From positions 1-64,000 of the forward strand of contig NZ_LMOG01000008.1 of NCBI RefSeq assembly GCF_001423495.1: 64,000 nt of DNA, read 5' to 3'. Every line of letters begins with the position of its first letter. The first letter of the stretch is position 1. Source of the DNA: Xanthomonas sp. Leaf131. GTDB taxonomy: Bacteria; Pseudomonadota; Gammaproteobacteria; Xanthomonadales; Xanthomonadaceae. The notes below the pieces were generated by a model. That model was given only the letters and a program-made list of their open reading frames with translations. It made no database searches and was not told where the DNA came from. The translations under genes and the position numbers were made by a program. Positions 38,751 through 47,981 of this stretch are shown here, piece after piece.

Positions 38751-39809
38751 TCAGCGATTGAGCTTGCCGATCAGCATGGCGCGCAGTTGTCGCGCGAGCG
38801 TGGGGTCGATCGGACCCAAGGCATGCCGCGCCTGCTCGGGTAGATGTTCGCCAGCGCGCTCGGCGGGACCGAAGACGTAGTAATCGAACAAGGCGCGCCA
38901 GGCGTCTTTTTCAGACACCGGCCGGTCGCGAATCGCCCACAGCGCGTGATACAGCGCAGGCATCGGCGCCGGCAACTGCGCAGGCGCGCTGCTCCACCAG
39001 TAATTGACCAACACATTGAACGGCTGCAGCGATTCAACGTGGTGCCACCACATGCTGGGAATGAACAGCGCATCGCCCGGCTCCAGCACGGTGGTGCGCG
39101 CGTGCGCCAGCGCATCGGCAAATCGTGGATAGCGCAGCAGATCCGGGTTGGCGATATCCACCATGCTGACGACCTGCCCGCCCGGCGTGGGATCCAGCGG
39201 GCCGGGATACAGATTGGCCACCTGCTCCGGCGGAAACAGCGTAAAGCGACGTTGCCCCACTGCGCAGCACGCCAGGTTGTTGGGCGCGTCGTAATGACAC
39301 GAGGCAATGACGCGATTGCCGATCCAGATGCTGGGCTGCACGGCGATGCCGCTGGCGGAGAAATCCAGATCGTTGCTGGCACGCAAGCCCGGCAGATGGT
39401 CGTCGATGGGCAACGATGCCAGATAATACGTGGGCGGCTGCGGGTCGTCGCGATGCGTCACGATGGCCTCCAGCAAGGTGCTCAAGCTGCCGCGTTGCAC
39501 ATCGAAATTCAGCGCACTGCAATCGTCGGTATAGAACGGACGGCTGGCGATCTCCGGGCCACCGTGGGAATACTGCAAGGCACGTCCGTCATCGTGCGCG
39601 CGCAGCAGTGTCATCGCCTCGTCCGGGCTACGCAGCCCGGCCTGCACCAGCGACCAGTGGCGTGCGATGCCACGCAGTACCATCGGCTCGGCGGCGGCGC
39701 ACAGCGCGGCAAGCGGCAATGCGTCGGGGTGGCAGTCGCGACGCTCTGCGATGGGCGCGATTACGGCAATCGACGCGCTGGATGCAGTCACCGTCATACG
39801 CTCAGGCAT
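38751..39809 (-). CDS. Cupin-like (JmjC-type) 2-oxoglutarate/Fe(II) oxygenase-like protein
   Basis: A 352-residue protein of the cupin_8/JmjC group. The candidate Fe(II) site is His172-x-Asp174 (CHYDAPNN) with His256/257 in SMWWHHVES; the jelly-roll segments around VGQRRFTLFPPEQ and LEPGDALFIPS are typical. Such oxygenases hydroxylate proteins or small molecules. It overlaps the sapC stop by 8 nt; Met5 (39797) is an alternative start without overlap. Placed between sapC and the halogenase. Confidence 0.87.
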   Translation of the reverse strand: MPERMTVTASSASIAVIAPIAERRDCHPDALPLAALCAAAEPMVLRGIARHWSLVQAGLRSPDEAMTLLRAHDDGRALQYSHGGPEIASRPFYTDDCSALNFDVQRGSLSTLLEAIVTHRDDPQPPTYYLASLPIDDHLPGLRASNDLDFSASGIAVQPSIWIGNRVIASCHYDAPNNLACCAVGQRRFTLFPPEQVANLYPGPLDPTPGGQVVSMVDIANPDLLRYPRFADALAHARTTVLEPGDALFIPSMWWHHVESLQPFNVLVNYWWSSAPAQLPAPMPALYHALWAIRDRPVSEKDAWRALFDYYVFGPAERAGEHLPEQARHALGPIDPTLARQLRAMLIGKLNR

Positions 39810-40563
39810 ACGCGGCCGCAGCGGGTGCGGCGGGCGTCTGCTGCAGGCGGCGCTGTTTCTCTGCCATCAGCCGGCGCACGTTGTGCAGCGATGCCAGCAT
39901 CAAGAACGCGCCTTCCAGATAACCGGCCTGGTGCAGTTGATGCAGCGCTTGCGCGTCGAGCACGGCAAGCCGCTCGCGGTCGATGGCGAACAGGCCTTGC
40001 AGATGGGTGGCGTGATTGGCATCGAGCATGACATCCAACTGCACTGGCTGAATCAGCCCCAGCGCATCGAAGGCAGCAGCCATCTCCTGGCCGGCGTCCA
40101 CGCCGTCGCGAATGCCGCGCAGCACGCCGATGATGTGCTCCAGATACGGGCTGTGGCCGCCTTGCGGCAGAAACACGGCCTCGCCTTCTTCGCGGCTGAC
40201 GCGCGGGTGCTCCAGATCGACATGGATCACCGGCTCCTGCACCAGTGCGCCATCGATGCGCTGCTCCTGAAAGCCGATCAGGAACGGGCCTTTGGCGACG
40301 ATGCCCGGCAGGTAACTGGCATTCCAGCGACCGTCCTGCAGAAACAGATTTTCGTCCTGTGCAAAGCCCAGCAGCGCCACCGACTGGTAGCCGCCGGTGG
40401 CAGGATCCTTGCGAAAGAACAGCGGGTATTCGCGCTGCAGCTCGGCATATTCGGTCACGAAAGCAGGCACCAGACCCAGCGCATCGCCGAACTCGGCGCC
40501 AAAGCGCAGGATGACGCGGATGTCGTGATGCGCCACGTTGTTGAGCACTGCGTATCGCGTCAT
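39802..40563 (-). CDS. SapC family protein
   Basis: A 253-residue cytosolic protein of the SapC family (named for a Campylobacter S-layer protein, not the Sap ABC permease). It has the typical PAFVTEYAELQREYPLFFRKD and ALLGFAQDENLFL regions. Members are regularly found between TonB-dependent receptors and halogenase/cupin genes; the biochemical role is not established. Confidence 0.88.
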   Translation of the reverse strand: MTRYAVLNNVAHHDIRVILRFGAEFGDALGLVPAFVTEYAELQREYPLFFRKDPATGGYQSVALLGFAQDENLFLQDGRWNASYLPGIVAKGPFLIGFQEQRIDGALVQEPVIHVDLEHPRVSREEGEAVFLPQGGHSPYLEHIIGVLRGIRDGVDAGQEMAAAFDALGLIQPVQLDVMLDANHATHLQGLFAIDRERLAVLDAQALHQLHQAGYLEGAFLMLASLHNVRRLMAEKQRRLQQTPAAPAAAAYA

Positions 40564-40894
40564 CTAAAGCTCCAACGGCGATCCGCGAGGGATCATCGCA
40601 TTGCGTGGGTAAGAATCGATCATGCGGCACCATGCCGCGCCCGCTGGTAGCGAGCATTGCCAAAAAGGGCGAGGCCGGCAAGCGGCACAGCAACATGCAC
40701 TGCGTGGCTGCAGAATAGATGCGTCGCTGCGATCACCTAGTCGCCATCGTCGATGGCGGCGGTTCGCAGACGTGCAAGCGGCCGCGCTCGTCAGCGGCAC
40801 CGTCAATGTGCACCGATGTTCGGTGCGACGACTCCAGTCGCGGCCGCCCTCCAGGAGAGCGACCGCGCGGAGATCGCCCACTCAGCGCATCGAT
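40564..40894. other. Intergenic region TonB receptor to SapC
   Basis: 331 bp without a supported gene. It is long enough to hold its own promoter for sapC, so the receptor and the three downstream genes may be separately started. No clear operator was seen. Confidence 0.5.
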
Positions 40895-43800
40895 TCAGAA
40901 CGCGTAACGCACGCCCAGCGTATAGCGCGGTTGCTGGTCGATCAGGCGGATCATCTGCTTGTCCGAACGCCCATGCCAACGCACGTCTTCGCCGGTCAGG
41001 TTGATCGCCTCGAAGCCCACCGACAGCTGCTTGCTGAAGCTGTAGCTCACGCTCAGGTCCCACTGCTGATAGGCCTCGACGTAGTACGGGTTGCGATTGG
41101 CGCCATCCTGGTTGGCGGCGATCAGATACTCGTCACGCCAGTTCCAGGCCAGACGCGCGCTCCAGCCGTACTTTTCGTACATCAGCATCACGTTGGCGGT
41201 GTCGCTCAAACCGAGCAAGGCGAACTGGTCGCGGTCGATCACCGTGTTGTCGAAGCCCACATCGCCTTCGACAATGGTGTAGTTGGCGTAGATACCGAAG
41301 CCGGTGGTGTCGAAGAAATACTGCCCACCCAGTTCCCAGCCATGGATATTGGCCTTGTTCTGGTTGACCGGCCGCGACACGTCGAATTGATACAACGGGT
41401 CGGAGGCATTGCCGACGATGTCGTAGGCATTCTCCAGCGCCAGGCTCTGTGCAGAACTGCCGTTGTAGGCGCCCAACCCGCCAGTGGCTGCAGCGTTACG
41501 CAACAACGCCATCGCTGCGAACAACGAGGTGTCGTTAGCCGAACAGGCAGCCGCAACGTCATTGCCGGAGGCACCAACCTGCGCGGCGCAGGCACCGCTC
41601 TGCAGGAAGGCCAGCGCGGATTGCGCGTCCGGCCCCGAGGTGGGATCCCTCAGCCCGTACAGCGATTCGCGCGAGACCGTGTTGCCGATGAAGTTGCTGA
41701 CGCGCTTGTTCCAGAACGTGGCCGAGACGTAGCTGGCGTCGGCGAAATACCATTCCAGCGCCAGATCGAGGTTGTCCGACTCCAACGGATCCAGCGTGGG
41801 GCTCTGCGAACTGCCGGAGGCACGGGTGGAGGGGTTGATCAGGATCGAGCCGCTCGGTGTATTCGGCGTCGGCCCGGCGATCAGATTGTTGTAAGGCGCA
41901 CGCGCAATGGTCTGGCCGAACGAGGCGCGGCCTTTCAGCTGGTCGGTGATGTCGATGCTGAAATCGAGATTGGGCAGGATGTAGTTGTAGCTGGTCTTTT
42001 CGCTGAAGGGCTGCAGCTCGGTGGAACGCAACAACTGGAAGTCGTTGTTGGCCTGCCAGAGCAACGCCGTGGGCGTGGCCACCTGCGAGGTGGATTCCAC
42101 ATCGGTACGCTCATAGCGCAAGCCCAGCCGCGTGTTGGTGGTCATGCCGGAGATGTCGCCCTTCAATTCCAGCTGCACGTAAGCAGCGCGGGTCTTCTCT
42201 TCCACCTGATTGTCGGCGCTGTAGTTCGGGTTGTAGCGCGTAACAGCGCCGTACTGGCTGCCACCCCACAGGGCCAGCTGATCGGCATCGCCACGCCATG
42301 CGTTGGGCGCTGCACCGTTGGCGTTGAAGTCCTTGAACATGCCGGTGATGCTCACCGGCCGCAGCAACGCCTGCATGCCCGGCTCGTTGCCGGCATTGGC
42401 CACGCCCCAATCGCCGAGCGTGGAATAGTTGTCGCTGGTGAGCCGGTTCATGGTGGTGTTGGCGCTGCTCACGCCGAACTGAAAGCGGCCGTCGTCGAAG
42501 TCAAAGGTGCCATCCATGCGCCCTTCCTTGATCTCGGTCACCTGCGATTGATAGTAGATGCGCAGCACCTGCGAGCCGAGCTCGGCGGGGGTGAAGTCCG
42601 GATTGACCACACCGTTGGTGCCGGCCAACGAATCGGCAGCGGTGGGATACCAGGTGCGTGCGCCGATCGGCAGCGAATTATTGAACGACAACTCCTGCCC
42701 CCATTGACCGCCGCAGGACGGACCGTTGACGCAGTTGTTGGTGCCCGCAAAGCTGAAATAGGTGGCACTGCCGCCGGTGATCGGATCGTTGGGCATGCTC
42801 TTGGTTTTCGAGTTATGCGCATCGAACGACAACTGGAAACGGTCGCTTACCTGCCAATCCGCATTGAAGCCGAGCGAACCCAGCGTGTACTTCTGCTCGT
42901 TGCGCTGCTGCTCCATGCCGAAGTCCTTGGCACCGTTGGGTACATCGCGCAGATAGATCGGCGTTGCCACCGCCTGGCCGGTATCGAAGGTCAGATCGGT
43001 GAAGCTGTTGGCGCGCTGCAACCAGATGCCCTGCTCGCCACGTTCTTCGCGGATTTCATTCGACGAATAGGTGTAATCCAGCGTCAAGGTGAGGCTATCG
43101 CTGGGTGCGAACTGCACCACCGCCTGGCCATTGGTGCGCTCGCGCTGGAAGTCGGCGAATGCATAACGCAGGTCGTTGGGCATGCCGTACAGCTGGCCGA
43201 TCGCAGGCGCGTTGGTCACCACCGCGCCCGGACGCAAGGCTGGATCGGTGCCGGTCCAGGGCTGGATATTCCAGGTGTTTTCGGTGGCCTGCACCGAGCC
43301 GCCATGGCGCTTCTGATAGCTACCGCTCAAGCCGATCCCGAAGGTCTTGTCGGGATTGGTGTAGCTGAAAATGCCCGACACTTCCGGCGTCAATGAATCG
43401 CCGAACGGTTGCGACCGGTCGGACACCATTTTGGCGCCGGCATTGGCCACCACACCGGAGTGATTGAACGGCTTGTCGGTCTGGATATTGATGGTGGCGC
43501 CGATACCGCCGCTGGGCGCGGTGGCGCGGCTGGTCTTGTAGACCTCGATCCCGGTAATGGCTTCGGAGGCGAGCTGGGCGAAATTGAACGCGCGTGTACC
43601 CACATCCACGCCGCCGATCGGCGTCTGGCCTGGTGCGCCGAATGCGTCTGCACCGGGAATCAGCCGGCCGTTGAGCGTGACCGTATTGAACTGCGGGCCG
43701 AAGCCGCGTGCGGTGACCTGCGCGCCTTCGCCATCGCGGCGTTCGATCGAGATACCGGTGATGCGTTGCAGCGACTCGGCCAGATTGGTATCGGGAAATT

Positions 43801-44053
43801 TGCCGATGTCTTCGGCGCTGATCGCATCCACCACGCCGGCAGCGTCGCGCTTGATGCCCATGGATTGATCCAGGCTGCTGCGAATGCCGGTGACGTTGAC
43901 GGCGTCGAGCGTAGTGGCGGTTTGCGCGCTGGATTGCGGCGGCGGCACTGGCGGCGCGGGGACGTCCTGCGCAAAGGCCGGATTGATGACCAACAGGCCA
44001 CCGACGAAGGTGAACATGGCCTTCGACTTGAAATTGCTCAGCGTACGACGCAT
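40895..44053 (-). CDS. TonB-dependent receptor
   Basis: A 1052-residue outer-membrane transporter. It has a signal peptide (cleavage AFA-QD), a Pro-rich spacer, a plug domain with GIRSSLDQSMGIKRDAAGVVDAIS-type start and the GIGATINIQTDKPF end, then a long beta-barrel ending in aromatic YTLGVRYAF. Met 44053 is preceded by GAGGA. It belongs to the Caulobacter/Xanthomonas type that takes up plant-derived carbohydrates or other large ligands; the substrate is not known. Confidence 0.93.
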   Translation of the reverse strand: MRRTLSNFKSKAMFTFVGGLLVINPAFAQDVPAPPVPPPQSSAQTATTLDAVNVTGIRSSLDQSMGIKRDAAGVVDAISAEDIGKFPDTNLAESLQRITGISIERRDGEGAQVTARGFGPQFNTVTLNGRLIPGADAFGAPGQTPIGGVDVGTRAFNFAQLASEAITGIEVYKTSRATAPSGGIGATINIQTDKPFNHSGVVANAGAKMVSDRSQPFGDSLTPEVSGIFSYTNPDKTFGIGLSGSYQKRHGGSVQATENTWNIQPWTGTDPALRPGAVVTNAPAIGQLYGMPNDLRYAFADFQRERTNGQAVVQFAPSDSLTLTLDYTYSSNEIREERGEQGIWLQRANSFTDLTFDTGQAVATPIYLRDVPNGAKDFGMEQQRNEQKYTLGSLGFNADWQVSDRFQLSFDAHNSKTKSMPNDPITGGSATYFSFAGTNNCVNGPSCGGQWGQELSFNNSLPIGARTWYPTAADSLAGTNGVVNPDFTPAELGSQVLRIYYQSQVTEIKEGRMDGTFDFDDGRFQFGVSSANTTMNRLTSDNYSTLGDWGVANAGNEPGMQALLRPVSITGMFKDFNANGAAPNAWRGDADQLALWGGSQYGAVTRYNPNYSADNQVEEKTRAAYVQLELKGDISGMTTNTRLGLRYERTDVESTSQVATPTALLWQANNDFQLLRSTELQPFSEKTSYNYILPNLDFSIDITDQLKGRASFGQTIARAPYNNLIAGPTPNTPSGSILINPSTRASGSSQSPTLDPLESDNLDLALEWYFADASYVSATFWNKRVSNFIGNTVSRESLYGLRDPTSGPDAQSALAFLQSGACAAQVGASGNDVAAACSANDTSLFAAMALLRNAAATGGLGAYNGSSAQSLALENAYDIVGNASDPLYQFDVSRPVNQNKANIHGWELGGQYFFDTTGFGIYANYTIVEGDVGFDNTVIDRDQFALLGLSDTANVMLMYEKYGWSARLAWNWRDEYLIAANQDGANRNPYYVEAYQQWDLSVSYSFSKQLSVGFEAINLTGEDVRWHGRSDKQMIRLIDQQPRYTLGVRYAF

Positions 44054-44739
44054 CGATCTATCCTCGGGTCTGGAGTCCAACACCCACGGCCGTGGTCGCG
44101 GAATGCGACGCGGCGATTGTCTGGCTACGCGCCTTACACGGCACGCGACATACATCCTTAGCAGCACTTCATCTGATCCCCCGCATCGAACCGGCCGGCG
44201 GATCCCCCTGATGCCAACCGTGCGCGTGCCAGGCCCATGACGGACGCTGCCTGCGACGATCTGTACAGCACGTGCGACTGCTTCCCTACTCGTACACCCG
44301 CAACCGACGCTGCCTGCTACGTCACGTTGTTCAACCGACTGCCATCACTCAATCCGGGCGTGATAGCGCTACCACGCGGCGCAGACTAGTCATGCGTGAC
44401 AGCGCTTGTCACCCTGCGTTGCAGCAAACATGCAAAGACACATCCAGGCACAAAACAAGGCGTGCGCTTGAGTCCGTACGGTAGACGCAGACCTGCCGTG
44501 GCTGTAAGCGTTATCAGCAGGTTGCGGCGGAGATTGCGCTTTTGTATCGACAAGGCAAGCCATAGCAATGACGGCTACGACCTCGCGTCGAGAGGTTGCG
44601 CAAAGTGTCACTGCGATCGCACCACGCAAGCGGTGTATCGCCGCACTGTTGACGATGCAAGGCAACACCATCGAGCAGCGATGCGAACACATGCGCTGCA
44701 CCAACACGTAGCGTTGAGGGCGATGTACGCGGATATAAA
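44054..44739. other. Long non-coding region upstream of the TonB receptor
   Basis: Close to 690 bp with only short, compositionally odd frames, none with a plausible protein. It should contain the TonB receptor promoter and may contain regulator sites; none could be assigned by eye. Confidence 0.5.
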
Positions 44740-44772
44740 AACGGCGCAATCGCTGCAATCGATTGCGCCGTT
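44740..44772 (-). terminator. Rho-independent terminator of the M1 peptidase gene
   Basis: A perfect 13-bp stem AACGGCGCAATCG / CGATTGCGCCGTT with a 7-nt loop and four T residues at the minus-strand side. It lies 75 bp past the peptidase stop. Confidence 0.85.
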
Positions 44773-44847
44773 ATTCGGCACGCGCCTGTCTTGTCTTCGC
44801 CCCGATCATCTGCGCCCTTGCAGCACGGATGATTGCATCGGTAACTG

Positions 44848-46869
44848 CTAGCCGATCACGTCCAGCTGGTTGTCGCTACGCTGTGCATCGGGCAGCGCGT
44901 GATCCGGATCCAGTCGCACATGCAGCACCTTCTGCGTGGTCGGCAGCGTCAGCGTGGGCGCGGTGTTCTGCAGCCAGGTTTCCACCGGCACGCGACGATC
45001 CAGGTGGCTGCCGTCGGCCAGCTCCACGCGCACGGTGGCCGGCATCACCAGTTTCTGATTGCTGCGCAGTGTGAGTTGCACGCCCTTGGCAGGATCGTGA
45101 TCCACGTAATGCGCCTCGCTGATGCCCATATCCAGTTGCCAGTTGTTGAGATACCAACCGCGCCACCACCAGGCCAGATCTTCGCCGCTCTCGCTTTCCA
45201 TCAACCGGAAGAAATCCGATGGCGTGGGATGTTTGTAGGCCCAGGTGGCGATGTATTTGCGAAAGGCCGGATCGAAGCGTTCCGGCCCCAGGATCTGCTC
45301 GCGCAATAGCACCAACCCCAATGCGCCTTTGAAGTAGGTCAAGGAATGGCGGTATGTTTCGCTGGTGGAATCGGCGTTGTCCATCAGTGTCGGCGCGCGG
45401 GTATCGGCCAGTAGCGGCAGGATCTCGTCGACCGGGTTTCCGCCCTTGGGCGCATATTCGGAATCGCGCTTGGGTGCGTATTCGCCTTTGTTGAAGGCAT
45501 CCGATGCGTACACGTCGATAAAAGTGTTGAAGCCTTCGTCCATGAACGCATGCCGGCGTTCGTTGGAGCCGACGATCATCGGGAACCAGGTGTGGCCGAT
45601 CTCGTGCGCGGTGATCCAGAACAGCTCCTTGCCGCTGTCTTCGAAGCCATCGAAGACGATGCCGGGATATTCCATGCCCGCGCCATAGCCGCCCAGATTG
45701 ATCGCGGCCGGCCACGGATACGGGTACCACTGCGAGAAATGTTCGATCGCGCCTTTGACATATTCGGTGGAGCGGTTCCATTTGTCCGCGCCCACGCCTT
45801 CCAGCGGATACACCGACATCGCCAGCGACTGCTTGCCACCGGGCAGCTTGATACGCGCGGCGTCCCACACAAACGCGGGCGAGGCGGCAAACGCCACATC
45901 GCGCGCGTGGTCCATATGGAAGCGCCAGGTCTGCGTGCCCTTGCCCGTCGGCTTGGCCGCACGTGCAGTCACTTCGTCAGGCGTGCGGATCAGCACCGTG
46001 CGATCGCTGCCGCGCGCCTGTTCCAGGCGTTGCTGCTCGGTGCGGCTGAGCACCTCGGCCGGATTGGTCAACGCGCCGGACCCGGCCACCAGAAAGCCCT
46101 CCGGCACGGTCACCGCGTAGTCGAAGTCGCCGTATTCCAGATAGAACTCCGAGCCCAGATACGGCTGCGTGTCCCAGCCGCGCAGATCGTCGTACACCGC
46201 CATGCGCGGATACCACTGCGCAATTTCGTAGATCTCGCCCTGCTTGCTGGCGCTGACTGCGGTGCGCCCGCCCCAGGTGCCCGGAATCGTGTAGCGGTAA
46301 CGAATATGCAGCGTGAGCGCCTTGCCCTGCCCGGCCAATGGCTGCGGCAGATCCACGCGCAGGCGGGTGTCGTCGACGACGAAGTGTGCGGGCTGGCGAC
46401 GGCCGCCGGCGTCAATCTCGATGCTGGCGATCTGCATGCCATCGGTGAACTGGGTACGGCGCGATGGCCGGCTGGCGGCAGCGCGTGCATCGGCACGGTA
46501 GATGTTCTGGTCCAGCTGCAGCCACAGCACGTCCAGCGTGTCCGGGCTGCGGTTGGTGTAGTGGATCGCCGCCTCGCCGGTGAGCGTGTGGGTCGCCGGA
46601 TCGATGCTGGCGGTGAGATCGTAATCGGCACGGTTCTGCCAGAACAGCGGGCCGGGCACGCCACTGCCACTACGGTAGGCGTTGGGTGCGTCGGGCAATT
46701 GCAGCGGCGCGAACAAGGCCAGCGGATCGAAAGGGCTGGCCGGTGCGGGTGCTGCGGTTGCTGCGGTTGCGGAACTGGCTGGTGCGGGCGCGGCAAGTGC
46801 GGGCGCGGCAACGCACGCCAGTGACAGTGACAGTGCAACGGTAAGCGATCGGCGCACGGTGGGGGTCAT
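44848..46869 (-). CDS. M1 family metallopeptidase (exported)
   Basis: A 673-residue zinc aminopeptidase-like protein with a signal peptide (cleavage near ALAAP) and an Ala/Pro-rich linker. The metal site is HEIGH (422-426) with the third ligand Glu445 (FMDEGFNTF), and the family's substrate motif appears as GYGAGMEYPG instead of GAMEN. It is probably periplasmic or extracellular. Met 46869 gives the signal peptide; the longer frame to 46971 does not. Confidence 0.9.
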   Translation of the reverse strand: MTPTVRRSLTVALSLSLACVAAPALAAPAPASSATAATAAPAPASPFDPLALFAPLQLPDAPNAYRSGSGVPGPLFWQNRADYDLTASIDPATHTLTGEAAIHYTNRSPDTLDVLWLQLDQNIYRADARAAASRPSRRTQFTDGMQIASIEIDAGGRRQPAHFVVDDTRLRVDLPQPLAGQGKALTLHIRYRYTIPGTWGGRTAVSASKQGEIYEIAQWYPRMAVYDDLRGWDTQPYLGSEFYLEYGDFDYAVTVPEGFLVAGSGALTNPAEVLSRTEQQRLEQARGSDRTVLIRTPDEVTARAAKPTGKGTQTWRFHMDHARDVAFAASPAFVWDAARIKLPGGKQSLAMSVYPLEGVGADKWNRSTEYVKGAIEHFSQWYPYPWPAAINLGGYGAGMEYPGIVFDGFEDSGKELFWITAHEIGHTWFPMIVGSNERRHAFMDEGFNTFIDVYASDAFNKGEYAPKRDSEYAPKGGNPVDEILPLLADTRAPTLMDNADSTSETYRHSLTYFKGALGLVLLREQILGPERFDPAFRKYIATWAYKHPTPSDFFRLMESESGEDLAWWWRGWYLNNWQLDMGISEAHYVDHDPAKGVQLTLRSNQKLVMPATVRVELADGSHLDRRVPVETWLQNTAPTLTLPTTQKVLHVRLDPDHALPDAQRSDNQLDVIG

Positions 46870-47077
46870 GCGAAATCCTGCGGCGTGGGGGACTCCCATC
46901 CTACGGCGCGCCTCGCCGCGCGCGGGAATGCCATTGGTCCCGGATGGCGCTACACGATTCTGCGGCAGCATCGCTCGGCTCGACGATCTGCGCGACGGCC
47001 ACGCCGGTGATGCTGAGAGCGGCTACCAAAACCAACCCACGCCTGCCTATCGCAGAGCGGTTGATCTGTTGATTGGC
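46870..47077. other. Region upstream of the M1 peptidase
   Basis: 208 bp with no supported gene, expected to hold the peptidase promoter. A minus-strand frame (46901-47119) has a hydrophobic run but its only ATG lies inside the dispersed repeat, so it is not annotated. Confidence 0.45.
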
Positions 47078-47346
47078 TGCGGGGCCCTTGCCCGCCCACC
47101 ATCGCGGGACACGCTGCAAGTACGTCCCTGTAAGCTCTTACGCGACGGTGGGCGGGCAAGGACCAGTCGAGATGGTCGGTGTGCATGTTTTCAACAAAGC
47201 AACCGACTCACCCTCTGGTGCGGTGTCCTCGCCGATTGCGGGACCGTGTGGCGGCATGGATGTCGCCACCGAGCCCCCAGGACGGGTTCACGGCGTGTCC
47301 CGCAGGCGGCGAGGGCACCGCGCCCTCGATCCACTCAGCGTTTGAC
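47078..47346 (-). repeat. Dispersed hairpin-bearing repeat, inverted copy C
   Basis: Read on the minus strand this matches copy B (7415-7692) nearly end to end, including GAGGGCGCGGTG, GCGGGACACGCCGTGAA, CATCTCGACTGG and the right end GTGTCCCGCGATGG. It lacks about 25 bp that in copy B form the TTACGCGGCA...TGCCGCGTAA hairpin, so the hairpin is a separable part. It also keeps the GGGCGGGCAAGGGC end that copy B has lost. Confidence 0.8.
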
Positions 47347-47434
47347 CTGGACTTCTGACGGCATCCACCAAGACGCGGCCGACAACACCAGACTCACCGC
47401 CAGGCGCCCGCTCGCTACGTTTTGTTAGCCACTC

Positions 47435-47881
47435 TTATTCCGGAATCAGGCTGCCCAGTCGCAAAGCCCCCTCACCGTCGTGGCCCAGCGTGTCGTCCGG
47501 ATTGCTCAGCCGGCAGCGGCGCAGCGACAGACACCCGCAGCCGATGCAGTCGGTGAGCTGGTCGCGCAAGGCCTGCAGTTCGCTGATACGCGCATCCAGT
47601 TGCCCGCGCCAGCGTGCCGACATGCCTGCCCATTCCGCACGTGTGGGCGTGCGCTGCTCCGGCAGCACCGAGAACGCATCCAGTACCTGCTGCAATGGCA
47701 CGCCGAGCCGTTGCGCCACGCGGATCACGGCAATGCGCCGCAACACATCGCGCGCATAGCGCCGTTGATTGCCTGCCGTGCGCAGGCTGCGGATCAAGCC
47801 TTTGCGCTCGTAAAAATGCAATGCCGACACCGCCACGCCACTACGCTTGGCCACTTCGCCCACGGACAACTCACGCTGCAT
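47435..47881 (-). CDS. soxR: Redox-sensing MerR-family activator SoxR
   Basis: A 148-residue regulator with an N-terminal winged HTH ([27 protein letters not shown]), a dimerisation helix and the [2Fe-2S] cluster ligands Cys112, Cys115, Cys117 and Cys123 in [12 protein letters not shown]. It senses redox-cycling compounds by cluster oxidation. Met 47881 is used because homologues begin at MQREL. It is divergent from an MFS exporter; no soxS is near, as usual outside enterics. Confidence 0.94.
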   Translation of the reverse strand: MQRELSVGEVAKRSGVAVSALHFYERKGLIRSLRTAGNQRRYARDVLRRIAVIRVAQRLGVPLQQVLDAFSVLPEQRTPTRAEWAGMSARWRGQLDARISELQALRDQLTDCIGCGCLSLRRCRLSNPDDTLGHDGEGALRLGSLIPE

Positions 47882-47885
47882 TGCC

Positions 47886-47916
47886 TTGACCTCAACCTTG
47901 GTTGAGGCAGGATGCT
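47886..47916 (+). promoter_or_regulatory. SoxR operator and overlong-spacer promoter of the MFS gene
   Basis: The operator CCTCAACC-TT-GGTTGAGG (47890-47907) is a perfect 8-bp inverted repeat with a 2-bp centre, the SoxR-box form. It lies between a -35-like TTGACC (47886-47891) and a -10-like GATGCT (47911-47916) spaced by 19 bp, the layout MerR-type activators need. It is 75 bp upstream of the exporter and 9 bp upstream of soxR, so it may also affect soxR. Confidence 0.88.
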
Positions 47917-47981
47917 GCGCGGCCATGACCGGTGCAAGTGCCGTGGTCATGGCTCTACACACTTCAGTTTCTGGATGCTCG

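Noticed and set aside
39802-40563. SapC as part of the Sap antimicrobial-peptide ABC transporter
   Set aside because: The protein is soluble without permease helices and matches the S-layer-type SapC family; only the name is shared.
40622-43396. 924-codon plus-strand frame opposite the TonB receptor
   Set aside because: Antisense shadow rich in Gly/His/Arg without domains; the receptor is complete on the minus strand.
44390-44851. Two opposing frames in the gap upstream of the TonB receptor
   Set aside because: Odd composition, no ribosome site, and one runs over the peptidase terminator hairpin.
46901-47119. Small minus-strand frame with a hydrophobic stretch near the M1 peptidase
   Set aside because: Its only ATG is inside the dispersed repeat; no ribosome site and no recognised product.
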